From RPQJ01 sp963732375 (GTDB lineage Bacteria; Pseudomonadota; Gammaproteobacteria; Steroidobacterales; Steroidobacteraceae): a DNA stretch of 64,000 bases. The stretch spans positions 475,867-539,866 of the forward strand of contig CAVSZE010000002.1 of the NCBI GenBank assembly GCA_963732375.1, given 5' to 3'. Of the stretch, positions 15,780 to 23,806 are shown piece by piece. A model generated the notes under the pieces. The model was not told the DNA's origin. It was given only the letters and a program-made list of their open reading frames with translations, and did not search any database. Position numbers and translations under genes: made by a program. Numbering within the stretch: the first letter of the stretch is position 1; each line of letters starts with the position of its first letter.

Positions 15780-16052
15780 TCACGCCGAACGTCGTCCAGT
15801 GGAACGCGTGGCTGGAGGGCGCTGGGAGTACTTATCGGCATAGCTATCAAGCAATGTCCGGATCATTCGCTGATACGGAACCTTCGACTGCGCGGCATGT
15901 GCCTTGAAGAAATCGACACTCTTCTTGCTGAGAGAAATGGTGACCTTGACGCCGTCTTGCCTCAAGACGAGCTGATCCGGAGGGGGCAGAAAGTCCTCCA
16001 CGACCTCGACACGGCCGAGTGGCTCACTTGTGTACTTTCGAGTGTGCTTCAT
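15780..16052 (-). CDS. BrnA/CopG-type antitoxin (copy 2)
   Basis: A 90-residue protein starting at ATG 16052 (MKHTRKYTSEPLGRV), inside the last codons of the toxin gene, which it overlaps by 29 bp. The DNA-binding strand and helices read VKVTISLSKKSVDFFKAHAAQSKVPYQRMIRTLLDSYADKY, a ribbon-helix-helix pattern like BrnA/CopG antitoxins. The last dozen residues are basic and probably disordered. In the same frame a much longer reading frame runs upstream through the toxin gene; it is a shadow. It should pair with the BrnT just upstream. Confidence 0.78.
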   Translation of the reverse strand: MKHTRKYTSEPLGRVEVVEDFLPPPDQLVLRQDGVKVTISLSKKSVDFFKAHAAQSKVPYQRMIRTLLDSYADKYSQRPPATRSTGRRSA

Positions 16053-16311
16053 ACAGTTTCTTGCCTCTGCGCCAGTACCCGGCACCAATGATGCGGATGA
16101 TATTTCCGCGATAGGTGAATCGAACCGTGAGAATGCCATCGGCCACAAGGCCGAAACAGTAGAAGCGCGGCTCGGACCGGCTGTGCGCCACATCGCGGGC
16201 GATGACACGGCCGGAATCCAAAAAGGCTGCCTGCGCCTCGACGAACGACACACCGTGCTTTCGCTGGTTCTCCGCATCCTTGCCGGGGTCCCATTCAAAG
16301 CTCGCGTTCAT
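16024..16311 (-). CDS. brnT: BrnT-type toxin (copy 2)
   Basis: A 95-residue BrnT-family ribonuclease toxin. It shows FEWDPGKDAENQRKHGVSFVEAQAAFLDSGRVIARDVAHS, then RFYCFGLVADGILTVRFTYRGNIIRIIGAGYWRRGKKLYE, with the conserved basic/aromatic end of the family. It shares little sequence with copy 1 at 7 kb beyond the family core, so it was acquired separately rather than duplicated locally. Toxin precedes antitoxin with a 29-bp overlap. A repeat-rich AT patch directly upstream (16332-16366) is the likely operator. Confidence 0.88.
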   Translation of the reverse strand: MNASFEWDPGKDAENQRKHGVSFVEAQAAFLDSGRVIARDVAHSRSEPRFYCFGLVADGILTVRFTYRGNIIRIIGAGYWRRGKKLYEAHSKVHK

Positions 16312-16331
16312 CGGTTCTTTTTAGCACAGAT

Positions 16332-16366
16332 ATGGCGATATTACCATATTACCGTATGGTCGCCAT
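16332..16366 (-). promoter_or_regulatory. Candidate operator of brnTA copy 2: nested dyad plus tandem repeat
   Basis: This AT-rich patch begins 20 bp upstream of the brnT start. Outer arms ATGGCG (16332-16337) and CGCCAT (16361-16366) enclose an inner dyad ACCATA/TATGGT (16343-16348, 16355-16360). Overlapping them is a perfect tandem duplication of ATATTACC (16338-16345, 16346-16353). Such stacked repeats at a toxin-antitoxin promoter usually mark cooperative binding of the RHH antitoxin. TAATAT on the minus strand is a possible -10, but no good -35 is visible. Confidence 0.5.
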
Positions 16367-16616
16367 CCAGAACCGGCGCGTGCGCATACCAGTGAAGGAC
16401 GGGCAGGGCGGACGCGTGCAGGTCAGCGCCGAACTGCCGCTGCTGTATCCGCTCGGCCGCTCGAAGGACGTCCCCGAGATCCGCTACCCTGTAGCGGAGG
16501 AGGGCACGTCCACCGCGATTCGCAATCGCGCCGGCAGACTCGAAGACAAACCGTACCTGCAGAGCCTGCCCGTCTATCGCTACCGGCCCGCGCATCGCGA
16601 CGCCCGACGTCGCTGA
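16356..16616 (+). CDS. Hypothetical protein (86 residues), uncertain
   Basis: The plus-strand frame has strong G/C third-position bias (for example GTG-CAG-GTC-AGC-GCC-GAA-CTG-CCG-CTG-CTG), which favours a real coding history. The product starts MVAIQNRRVRIPVKDG and contains LPLLYPLGRSKDVPEIRYPVAEEG and LPVYRYRPAHRD. I do not recognise it. A longer start at 16332 would lie in the brnT operator. The minus strand also has an open frame of 98 codons here with less typical codons. It could be the tail of a decayed gene, in keeping with the broken genes downstream. Confidence 0.35.
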   Translation: MVAIQNRRVRIPVKDGQGGRVQVSAELPLLYPLGRSKDVPEIRYPVAEEGTSTAIRNRAGRLEDKPYLQSLPVYRYRPAHRDARRR

Positions 16617-16762
16617 CCCACCACAGGTCGGAAACATAAATGGCCAGTTGTCCTCAAGAAGGACTCCCCCCTGAAAGCCACCGCGCCATGGCGCGGATCT
16701 AAAGCGCGCCGTCAGCCGGCGCGCGAGGCCGCACGGCGGCCATCTGCCCGACCCATCTCCCC

Positions 16763-17047
16763 CTACTCACCCCTGAACATCCAGACCTTCGCGATGCCTT
16801 TCTCCGTGACCTCGAACACCATCGCCGCGTCGATGGGTGCATCACCCACCCCGACGATGACCGGGTTCGGATCCGGCATGCGATAGACGACCACATCCTC
16901 CGTGTACTCGCGCACGAACCGCTCGAGATCGCGGGCGTTGTAGGCATCCAGCTGCCGCTGGACCACCGCTTCAGGATCGAATGCTTCGGTCATGCCCATG
17001 CTGAAGACGAGCGTGAAGCAGAGAATGCCAGCTTTGATGATACGCAT
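16763..17047 (-). CDS. NTF2/SnoaL-like exported protein with an apparent internal deletion
   Basis: A 94-residue product with a signal peptide (CFTLVFSMGMTEA-FD). It opens with the SnoaL-like start VVQRQLDAYNARDLERFVREYTEDVVVYRMPDPNP and ends with the matching end FEVTEKGIAKVWMFRGE. Family members are about 110-130 residues in the mature part; here the link VIVGVGDAPIDAAMV skips the middle strands that normally carry the residues R-x-x-x-x-F and the following beta strands. The reading frame is kept. About 40 residues seem to be missing, so a folded NTF2 barrel is doubtful. It may be a pseudogene that kept its frame. Confidence 0.6.
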   Translation of the reverse strand: MRIIKAGILCFTLVFSMGMTEAFDPEAVVQRQLDAYNARDLERFVREYTEDVVVYRMPDPNPVIVGVGDAPIDAAMVFEVTEKGIAKVWMFRGE

Positions 17048-17095
17048 TGGGGTCTGTCGTGTGGCAATAGGGTGTTACGGCGGGCATGCATTGAA

Positions 17096-17828
17096 TCATC
17101 GGCGCTGTGAACCGACGTGCCGGCAGGACGCAAGGATCCGGCGGTTGCGTGCCTCGATGAAGGCTACTGCGCGCTGCCGATACGCGCTGTAGGCATCCAT
17201 GTCTCCCGGGAGCGGCGACGTGGTGAATTCCTCGAACGGCGTGAAGAATCTCACCGCTGAGCAATCCTCGATGACCAGGTCCTGTAGCAGAAAGTGCGCC
17301 ACGTAACCCCTGAAGTCCCCAACCAGCGCGAAGAAGTCCGCGTACCGCGCCAGCGTCTCACTCAATGGACTGCGTTCATCACGGTAGTACCACCGGATGC
17401 ACTCCACGGTCAGACCAAACCGGTCCTTGATGAGGGGATGGCATCCGCGTGCAGCATTGATTGTCATCCTGCGACCGACCTGGTTGCCGGGAAATACCAT
17501 CATGCCGCCGATCGTGTAGCTGATGCGGTGGAACGTCTCCCGCTCCTCCGCCGGAATCTGGTTGATGATATGCGCGAGGCGCGGTGCCCGCGAGAACGTC
17601 GGAACAACCGAATCGCTCGACAGAAGAAACTCGCCCAATTCAGACCGGTGATGCAGATAAACGCGGGGTGGTGTCGTCGAGTTCCAAGACCACGCCGTTC
17701 GGCAGCGGTTTGCTCCAGAGCAGCTTGTGATACCTGCGAAGCGTTGGACTGTACGCGTCCGGATCCCGGCCCGGCGGTGTGTCGGACCGGAAGTCGAAGG
17801 TAACGTCGATATCTTTGCGTGCGTTCAT
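17096..17828 (-). pseudogene. Frameshifted DUF6994-like gene
   Basis: Two adjacent minus-strand frames together make one protein. The first part, from ATG 17828, reads NARKDIDVTFDFRSDTPPG and on to LPNGVVLELDDTTPR. Then the sense passes to a second frame that begins VYLHHRSELGEFLLSSDS and runs to 17096. The junction lies near 17660-17672, where one extra base (or two missing) sits in the run CCCCGC on the coding strand. After joining, about 240 residues resemble a conserved family of unknown function I know as DUF6994, with SYTIGGMMVFPGNQVG and FLLQDLVIEDCSAVRFF. Either a true frameshift or a sequencing/assembly error in a C run would explain it. Confidence 0.7.
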
Positions 17829-17869
17829 GCCACAAACGGACCACAGAACCTGGCCAGTGCCTGCAAGTC

Positions 17870-18135
17870 GTGCGCTGTGTCGCCAGCGCCTGATCATCCC
17901 CAGCTACAACATCAACGCCTTCTGCCCCGGCGACCAGTGCGTGAGTTCGAGCGCGACCTGACCGATCCCGACCCCCCTGAGCCAGTGTGCTGACTATGAT
18001 CCAGATGCGACCGCGTACTGGCGCTCGCGGTCGTCGCGGCAATACGCCGATTCCGATCAGCTTACGCTACGTCCGCCGGACGAGAACGAGCCGGCGTATG
18101 ATCGACTCGACGAGGCCGAGGCCGTGGCGGCCTGA
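17870..18135 (+). pseudogene. Probable decayed coding remnant upstream of corA-like gene
   Basis: In one plus-strand frame a stretch with near-perfect G/C third positions reads LIIPSYNINAFCPGDQC and stops at TGA 17959-17961. The same frame resumes as SQCADYDPDATAYWRSRSS...RLDEAEAVAA up to the TGA at 18133-18135. Between them a neighbouring frame, REFERDLTDPDPP, looks like the true continuation. Two compensating small indels would join these pieces into one protein end. I do not recognise the family. This remnant is back-to-back with the frameshifted DUF6994-like gene. Confidence 0.35.
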
Positions 18136-18251
18136 CTCAACCCCGGACGCGCCTTCTCCACGTCTTGCCGGCGTACGACCTCTGGCGCCGGAAAAGCCCT
18201 TAGAATCGACGCATTGCCAGCCACGATGCAAGTAACAACGAGGAGTGGGTC

Positions 18252-19271
18252 GTGGGAGACGCACGATTTTTTCACGTGGTGGCGGACGGCGGGCTCGAAG
18301 CATTGCCGTCGCTCGAAGCGGCGCTCGGCGCGCTCGCAGCGGACGGCTACGTCTGGCTCGACTATGTCGATCCGACGCGTGCCCAGCTCGATGCGCTCGT
18401 CGGCCCGCTCGGCATTCACTCGCTTTCGATCGAAGATTGTTTCGACGATCAGCAAGTACCCAAGATCGATCTGTTCCCCGACAACGTCTTCGTTCTCGTC
18501 AACACCTATCGATATGGCGAGCGGCGACTGGCAACCGACGAGATGGACTTCTTTCTCGGGAAGAATTTCCTCGTCTCGGTCAGCGGCCGCTCAAACACGG
18601 ACCCCGGGTTTCACGAACGGCTCGAAGAGCGGGTGCGCCAGAACCTGGACATCGTGCGCAAAGCGCCGGACTTCCTGTTGCACACGATCCTCGACTTTGC
18701 GGTCGACGGGAAATTCGGCGCGATCGAAGCGCTGGAGGACGACATCAACGCCGTCGAGGAGGCGATGCTCGCCGACGCGCCTGCGTTCAACCTTCAGGAC
18801 CTGATGTACCTGCGACGGGCGCTGCTCGCGCTGCGCAAAGGGCTCTATCACGAACGTGAAGTCCTGATAAAGATCTGCAGGCGCGACTGTCCTTTCGTCT
18901 CGGAAGCAGCCGTCTATTACTTCCGTGATATCTACGACCATCTCGCGAAATTCTTCGAGCTCATCGAAATTAACCGCGACATCGTCACCAGCCTGACCGA
19001 GATGTATCTTTCGCTGATCAACAACCAGATGGCCCGGGCGGCCAACCGCACGAACCGCACGGTGCGACGCCTGACGCTGATCACGACCATCTTCATGCCG
19101 CTGACGCTGATCGCCGGTGTCGGCGGCATGTCGGAATGGAGCATGATGACGGGCCCTCAGCACTGGCGCACAGCCTACCCAGCGTTGATCGCGGGGATGG
19201 CCGTGATCGGCTTGATCAACTTCTTCCTGCTACGCTGGATCGAGAGCCGCCACCCGGACCCGCTCGACTAA
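18252..19271 (+). CDS. CorA-family divalent cation transporter with GMS instead of GMN
   Basis: A 339-residue CorA-type channel subunit starting at GTG with GAGGAG 6 bp upstream. The cytoplasmic funnel domain has WLDYVDPTRAQLDALV and HSLSIEDCFDDQQVPKID. Near the C-terminus comes LTLITTIFMPLTLIAGVGGMSEWSMMTG, the first membrane span plus selectivity loop, then the second span ALIAGMAVIGLINFFLL and a basic tail. In CorA the loop signature is G-M-N; here it is G-M-S. This variant also occurs in a known CorA-like subgroup, so transport of Mg or another divalent ion is still likely, but selectivity may differ. Confidence 0.85.
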   Translation: MGDARFFHVVADGGLEALPSLEAALGALAADGYVWLDYVDPTRAQLDALVGPLGIHSLSIEDCFDDQQVPKIDLFPDNVFVLVNTYRYGERRLATDEMDFFLGKNFLVSVSGRSNTDPGFHERLEERVRQNLDIVRKAPDFLLHTILDFAVDGKFGAIEALEDDINAVEEAMLADAPAFNLQDLMYLRRALLALRKGLYHEREVLIKICRRDCPFVSEAAVYYFRDIYDHLAKFFELIEINRDIVTSLTEMYLSLINNQMARAANRTNRTVRRLTLITTIFMPLTLIAGVGGMSEWSMMTGPQHWRTAYPALIAGMAVIGLINFFLLRWIESRHPDPLD

Positions 19272-19338
19272 GGACGCCCGTGAACCCCTCACCACTCGGG
19301 GAAGGGAGTGCCACGAGAAGGGAACCAAGGAGGCTCAT

Positions 19339-20100
19339 TTGCGGACCTCAATGCTCAGAGTTACGAACGACTTCCTGAATATCCGCGGATCGTTCAGGGT
19401 CGGCGGACTGATTGATGTCGGCACGCAGTGTTCGCTGGTGCGGCGTGCCAACGGCGGGTTTGTGTTTCTCGATTCCTACACCCTGAGCGGGAAAGTGCAG
19501 CGCGATGTCGATGCACTGACCGACGGCGGCAAGGACGTGGAGGCAATACTCAACCTCCATCCGTTTCACACCGTTCATGTACGCGCGATGCACCAACGGT
19601 ATCCCAAGGCCAGGCTCTACGGCACAGCCCGACACCTGTCGCGGTTTCCTGATCTTCCATGGCAGAAGACTCGCACGGAGCAGCCGCGTCTGCACAAGCT
19701 GTTCGAGGAGGATTTCGAGTTTTCGGTACCGCGTGGCGTCGATTTCATTTCGGCAAACGAGAAAGTGCATTTTTCCTCGGTGCTTGTGCTGCATCGCGCC
19801 TCGCGGACGATCCATGTCGATGACACGTTGATGTATGTCCGCCTTCCGCTGCCCATGCGGGTGCTGGGCTTCCGGGACATCCTGCTTTTCCATCCCACCC
19901 TGCGTCAGGCGCTGGAAAAACGGAAGGGTGCGGGCCAGGATTTCCGGGGCTGGGCCGAGGAACTCGCCGAAGGCTGGCGGGATGCCGAGAACCTGTGCGC
20001 GGCACACACCACGGCGCTGACCGCCGCGGAGAACCAGGGCGGGTCCCTCCACGATCGTATTCTCGCAGCGCTGGATAGAGTCTCAGGAACGCTGCGTTAG
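19339..20100 (+). CDS. MBL-fold-like protein of unknown function
   Basis: A 253-residue protein starting at TTG, selected because AAGGAGG lies 7 bp upstream; the next ATG at 19351 is too close for that site. It resembles metallo-beta-lactamase-fold proteins of the DUF4336 kind: LRVTNDFLNIRGSFRVGG...VLDSYTL-like opening strand, then ILNLHPFHTVHVRAMHQRYPKARLYGTARH, where the usual HxHxDH is replaced by LHPFHTVH. It probably lost or changed its metal site. It follows the CorA-like gene by 67 bp and may be co-transcribed. No signal peptide is seen. Confidence 0.6.
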   Translation: MRTSMLRVTNDFLNIRGSFRVGGLIDVGTQCSLVRRANGGFVFLDSYTLSGKVQRDVDALTDGGKDVEAILNLHPFHTVHVRAMHQRYPKARLYGTARHLSRFPDLPWQKTRTEQPRLHKLFEEDFEFSVPRGVDFISANEKVHFSSVLVLHRASRTIHVDDTLMYVRLPLPMRVLGFRDILLFHPTLRQALEKRKGAGQDFRGWAEELAEGWRDAENLCAAHTTALTAAENQGGSLHDRILAALDRVSGTLR

Positions 20101-20183
20101 CGGCGCTGGCGACCCGGGCTCGTTCAGGCTGCCCTGCGTCGCGCGGCTCTGACCGGCTCGCCGCGGTTCGCGCCGGGCACCCC

Positions 20184-21080
20184 TCACGCGCGGCGCGCGA
20201 ATATCGCCGCGAGCGCAGCGTCAATATCCGGGTACCGGAACTTGAAACCCTCCTTGAGCAGGCGCTTCGGCAACATCCGCTCGCTGACCAGCAGCAGCTC
20301 GGACATTTCACCGAACAGCAGCTTCAGTGCCGCCTGCGGCATGTTCACCATCGTCGGACGAGCGAGTGCCCGACCCAGCGCCGCCGTGAACTCCGCGTTG
20401 GTGACCGGGGTGGGCGCGCTGGCGTTGTAGGCGCCGCGGGCCTTCGGGTTCTCCAGCAGCCACTGGCAGATCGCCGCCATGTCCTCCCGGTGGATCCAGG
20501 GAAAGTACTGGCGGCCCGTGCCCAGCCGCCCGCCGGCGCCGAGCCGGAAGGCTGGCAGCATCTTCGCCAGCGCCCCACCGTCACGATCGAGGACCACGCC
20601 AATGCGCACGACGCACACACGTACACCCAGCGCGCTGGCCTTTTCCGCTTCCTGCTCCCATGCCGCGCACAGCTCGTGGGTAAAGCCCGGCGTCGGTGGC
20701 GTCTGCTCCGTGACAGGCCGGTCACCCTGCTCGCCGTAGTAGCCCACCGCCGAGGCAGAAACCAGCGTGTGCGGCGGCTTGCGCGCGCGGCTCATCCATC
20801 CAACCAGTTGCGACGTGGTGCTCACCCGCGAATCAAGCAACAGCTTCTTGCGGTGCTCGGTCCATCGCGCATCGCCGATCGGCGCACCCGCGAGATTGAT
20901 CACCGCACCAAACTCGTCCGGGGCCAGGTCGTCAAGGTGAGTCACGGCCGTCGTGACATCCTCGGGAAGAGTCGGATTCGACTGCCGCGTCAGGATCACG
21001 ACCTGATGCCCCGCGGCAACCAGCCGCGGGCAAAGTGCGTGACCGACAAAGCCCGTGCCGCCCGTGATGAGAACTCGCAT
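20184..21080 (-). CDS. TIGR01777-type NAD(P)-dependent epimerase/dehydratase-like protein
   Basis: A 298-residue extended SDR. The ATG at 21080 starts directly in the Rossmann motif MRVLITGGTGFVGHALCPRL; a longer frame from 21179 would add unrelated residues. Family marks: INLAGAPIGDARWTEHRKKLLLDSRV, VSASAVGYYGEQGD, WEQEAEKASALGVRVCVVRIGVVLDRDGGAL and FPWIHREDMAAI. The C-terminal DUF1731 part is LLLVSERMLPKRLLKEGFKFRYPDIDAALAAI. The homologous E. coli YfcH has no settled substrate. The gene stands alone. Confidence 0.88.
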   Translation of the reverse strand: MRVLITGGTGFVGHALCPRLVAAGHQVVILTRQSNPTLPEDVTTAVTHLDDLAPDEFGAVINLAGAPIGDARWTEHRKKLLLDSRVSTTSQLVGWMSRARKPPHTLVSASAVGYYGEQGDRPVTEQTPPTPGFTHELCAAWEQEAEKASALGVRVCVVRIGVVLDRDGGALAKMLPAFRLGAGGRLGTGRQYFPWIHREDMAAICQWLLENPKARGAYNASAPTPVTNAEFTAALGRALARPTMVNMPQAALKLLFGEMSELLLVSERMLPKRLLKEGFKFRYPDIDAALAAIFARRA

Positions 21081-21435
21081 CGTGGTCACCCAGGATCGTG
21101 AAGGAAACCGCCTCGCGCACCGTCGACGACGGCAGGGGAGGGCGCGAATGATCCGGCCCGACTCGGGCCGTGCTACCAACCAATCGCCGGCACCGGGATT
21201 TGCCGTGCAGTCACGACACTGGGCGGAGGAGAAGAATCTCGCCCCGCCGCCGTTGGACTAATCCCGAAATTGCTTTAGGGACAGCGGCGGAGCGATCGCG
21301 AGTGGTTTCCCCCAACGCGTGGCGCGCATTGTGCTTACATGACGTGCGCGAGTCCAGTAGCAGGCAGCGACGGTCGACCTCGACCTGCTCCCGCACGCAA
21401 CACCTGTCGCGGACGGCCGGGGAGTCCGCTTGAAT
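21081..21435. other. Intergenic region between the epimerase-like and LOG genes
   Basis: About 355 bp with no convincing gene and no clear hairpin terminator for the LOG/RNB operon that ends at 21436. Open frames here lack codon bias. The promoter of the epimerase-like gene must lie near 21090-21180 on the minus strand, but I cannot pick a convincing -35/-10 pair. Confidence 0.35.
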
Positions 21436-22206
21436 TCAACGCTCGCGCGTTCGCGAGTGCGCGATGGCCGGCGCCCCGTCCTCCAGCTCAGCGGCAACTC
21501 CCTTCTGCAGAAGCGCGAGCGCGCTCGCAGGATCGTCGGCGAACTCGAACAGCCCCAGGTCCTCCCGATCAATCATGCCGTGCCGGACCAGGGCCTCGAA
21601 ATTGACGATCTCGTTCCAGTAACTCGAGCCGTACAGCACGATCGGGATCGGCCGATCCACTCTCCGCGTCTGCATCAGCGTCAGCAGTTCCGCGAGCTCG
21701 TCGAGCGTGCCGAAGCCACCCGGAAACACCACCAGCGCGCGCGCCAGGTAGGCAAACCAGAGCTTGCGCATGAAAAAGTAGTGAAACTCGAACCTGAGCG
21801 CGCGTGTGATGTATTCATTCGGCTGCTGCTCGTGCGGCAGTCCGATGTTGAGCCCGATGGTCTTGCCGCCGGCGTCGGAGGCCCCGCGATTGGCGGCCTC
21901 CATGATGCCGCCACCGCCGCCGGTGCACACCACGTAGCGATGCGCGTGCGATGGCAGGTTCTTCGACCACACGGTCACCAGGCGCGCCAGTTCACGTGCG
22001 TCCTGGTAGTAACGGCCCAGCGGTCCATCGGCTGTGAGCCGGGCCGACCCGAAAAACACGATCGTGTCGCGAATCCCTTCCTGCTGGAATGCCTGCAGGG
22101 GCTCCAGGTACTCCGCGAGGATGCGCAGCGGTCGGCCCTCCTCGCTGTCGAGGAACGCCTGATTCAGGTAGGCGAGTGGCTTGGGGCGTCGATCGTTGCT
22201 CGTCAT
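21436..22206 (-). CDS. LOG-family nucleotide phosphoribohydrolase
   Basis: A 256-residue protein of the LOG (LONELY GUY) family; characterised members release the base from cytokinin or other nucleoside 5'-monophosphates. The key motifs are CTGGGGGIMEAANRGA and VFPGGFGTLDELAELLTLMQT (P-G-G-x-G-T-x-x-E). It is longer than the 190-residue plant-like members and belongs to the larger bacterial type with an N-terminal extension (LRILAEYLEPLQAFQQEGIRDTIVFFGSARL). Its ATG overlaps the stop codon of the RNB ribonuclease gene (ATGA), so the pair is translationally coupled. It probably acts on nucleotide turnover with that RNase, which is inference. Confidence 0.88.
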   Translation of the reverse strand: MTSNDRRPKPLAYLNQAFLDSEEGRPLRILAEYLEPLQAFQQEGIRDTIVFFGSARLTADGPLGRYYQDARELARLVTVWSKNLPSHAHRYVVCTGGGGGIMEAANRGASDAGGKTIGLNIGLPHEQQPNEYITRALRFEFHYFFMRKLWFAYLARALVVFPGGFGTLDELAELLTLMQTRRVDRPIPIVLYGSSYWNEIVNFEALVRHGMIDREDLGLFEFADDPASALALLQKGVAAELEDGAPAIAHSRTRER

Positions 22207-23684
22207 GGTCGCGCCCTCAGCGCGGCGAAGTCGATGAAGCCGCGCGCCACGTCCGTGTGCACGAGTTCGACCTGAACGCGCTCACCTACATCGAGCCCGT
22301 GGAATCCGCGCACCACCCGGCCTTCCGCAACCGGCCCGGAAATGCGCACCCACGTTCCCTTCTCCGACGCACCGGTCACGATGCCATCGAACCGCGCCCC
22401 GATTCGCGGCGCGAGCAGCAGCGCAGCGGCGGATTTCCTCACCTGCCGTTCAACTTTGGCGGCATTGTCCTCCTGCTGCGTGCAATGCCGCGCGAGCGTC
22501 GCGAGCTCGTCAACACTGTACGGGGTACGCCGGCCGGCCAGCGCCGCCTTCAGCAGGCGCTGCGTGATGAGATCCGGAAACCGGCGGTTCGGCGCGGTCG
22601 CGTGCGTGTAGTCCCGCACGGCCAATCCGAAATGTGCTTCGACTGGCCGACCCGGTACTTCGACCGCGTATTCGCCTGAGCCCAGCAGCTTGACCACGGC
22701 GAGCGAAAGATCGGCGAATCGCTCCGGATCCACCTGGCGGCGTCGGGTGAGGAACGCGTCGAGAGCCGCGGAATCCGGCGTGAGCGGCAATCGCTCACCG
22801 GTCTCCGCAGCCAGCGCTACGATCCGTTCCCATCGCTTCGGTACGCGCAGCACCCGGCGCAGTGCCGGCAGGCCCTTCTTCTCGAGGAATCGTGCGGTCA
22901 CCCCGTTGGCCGCGATCATGAAGTCCTCGATCAGTTCCTTCGCCCGGTTCTTCTCGTCGGGCAGCAGCTCAACCAGGGCACCATCGTCGAACACGGCACG
23001 GACCTCCAGCGTCTCGAGTCGCAGCGCACCTTGTGCGTGGCGCAGCCGCTTCAGTGCCTGCGCCGTCTGATCCTGGATTCGCAACTGCGGACCGAGCCCC
23101 GGCACGGCGGTGATCTCGGCCGGCTCCGCTATCGTGCCGTCGAGCCAGGCGGCCACGCTGTTGTATGCGAGCTTGGCGCGGTTTACGACCACCGCACGGT
23201 AGATATCCGAGTTCACCAGCGTCCCGTCGGCGGCAAGCACCATTTCCATCACCACCGCGAGTCGCTCCTGGTCTGCGCCCAGCGACGTCAGATCGGTAGA
23301 CAGCTTCTCCGGCAGCATGGGAAAGATCTGTGCCGCCGTATACACGGAGGTCGTATTGGTCGACGCGTGATCGTCGATCGCTGATTTCGGGGCTACCAGC
23401 GCATCGACGTCCGCGATGGCGACCAGGACTTTTACCGTACCACCCGCCATCGGCTCAGCCACGGACAGCTGGTCCAGGTCGCGCGAATCGTCGTTGTCGA
23501 TCGACGCCCAGAGCAGGCCGCGCAGGTCGCGAATCGCGGCATCCGAGGCCACGGCAGCCCGGGCGATCCGTTCGGTCTCGGCAATGACCTCGGGCGAAAA
23601 ATCAGGCAGCAACCCGCGTTGCAGCATCGCCTTGTGCGCAATGCTGCGCAGCTCGTTCCTTCCGGATCTGTGTGCTGTTTCCAT
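22203..23684 (-). CDS. RNB-domain exoribonuclease (RNase II/R family, short form)
   Basis: A 493-residue ribonuclease when started at METAHRS (23684); a further in-frame start exists at 23720. The RNB catalytic region is clear: RDLRGLLWASIDNDDSRDLDQLSV supplies the metal-binding Asp cluster, then VAIADVDALV, and FPMLPEKLSTDLTSLGADQERLA. The later RDYTHATAPNRRFPDLITQRLL is the typical R-x-Y-x-H-x-T-A/S-P-x-R-R-x-x-D loop. A reduced S1-like end follows. It lacks the N-terminal cold-shock domains of RNase II/R, like other short RNB proteins that can act on structured or damaged RNA. It is the upstream partner of the LOG gene. Confidence 0.9.
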   Translation of the reverse strand: METAHRSGRNELRSIAHKAMLQRGLLPDFSPEVIAETERIARAAVASDAAIRDLRGLLWASIDNDDSRDLDQLSVAEPMAGGTVKVLVAIADVDALVAPKSAIDDHASTNTTSVYTAAQIFPMLPEKLSTDLTSLGADQERLAVVMEMVLAADGTLVNSDIYRAVVVNRAKLAYNSVAAWLDGTIAEPAEITAVPGLGPQLRIQDQTAQALKRLRHAQGALRLETLEVRAVFDDGALVELLPDEKNRAKELIEDFMIAANGVTARFLEKKGLPALRRVLRVPKRWERIVALAAETGERLPLTPDSAALDAFLTRRRQVDPERFADLSLAVVKLLGSGEYAVEVPGRPVEAHFGLAVRDYTHATAPNRRFPDLITQRLLKAALAGRRTPYSVDELATLARHCTQQEDNAAKVERQVRKSAAALLLAPRIGARFDGIVTGASEKGTWVRISGPVAEGRVVRGFHGLDVGERVQVELVHTDVARGFIDFAALRARP

Positions 23685-23806
23685 CGGCTCAAGCTTCGGG
23701 ACCAGGAGCACGACGCACATTACAGCAACTGCCGGGAATCGTGCAGCGCCGTCTGTGCGGCCGGGCCGAAGTGTACGGCGGTCCTGCGTTGGCTGGCCGC
23801 TGCGCG

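Noticed and set aside
16681..16696. Perfect palindrome CCGCGCCATGGCGCGG
   Set aside because: A short GC-only palindrome of this kind is expected by chance in such DNA and is not placed at a promoter or gene end in a telling way.
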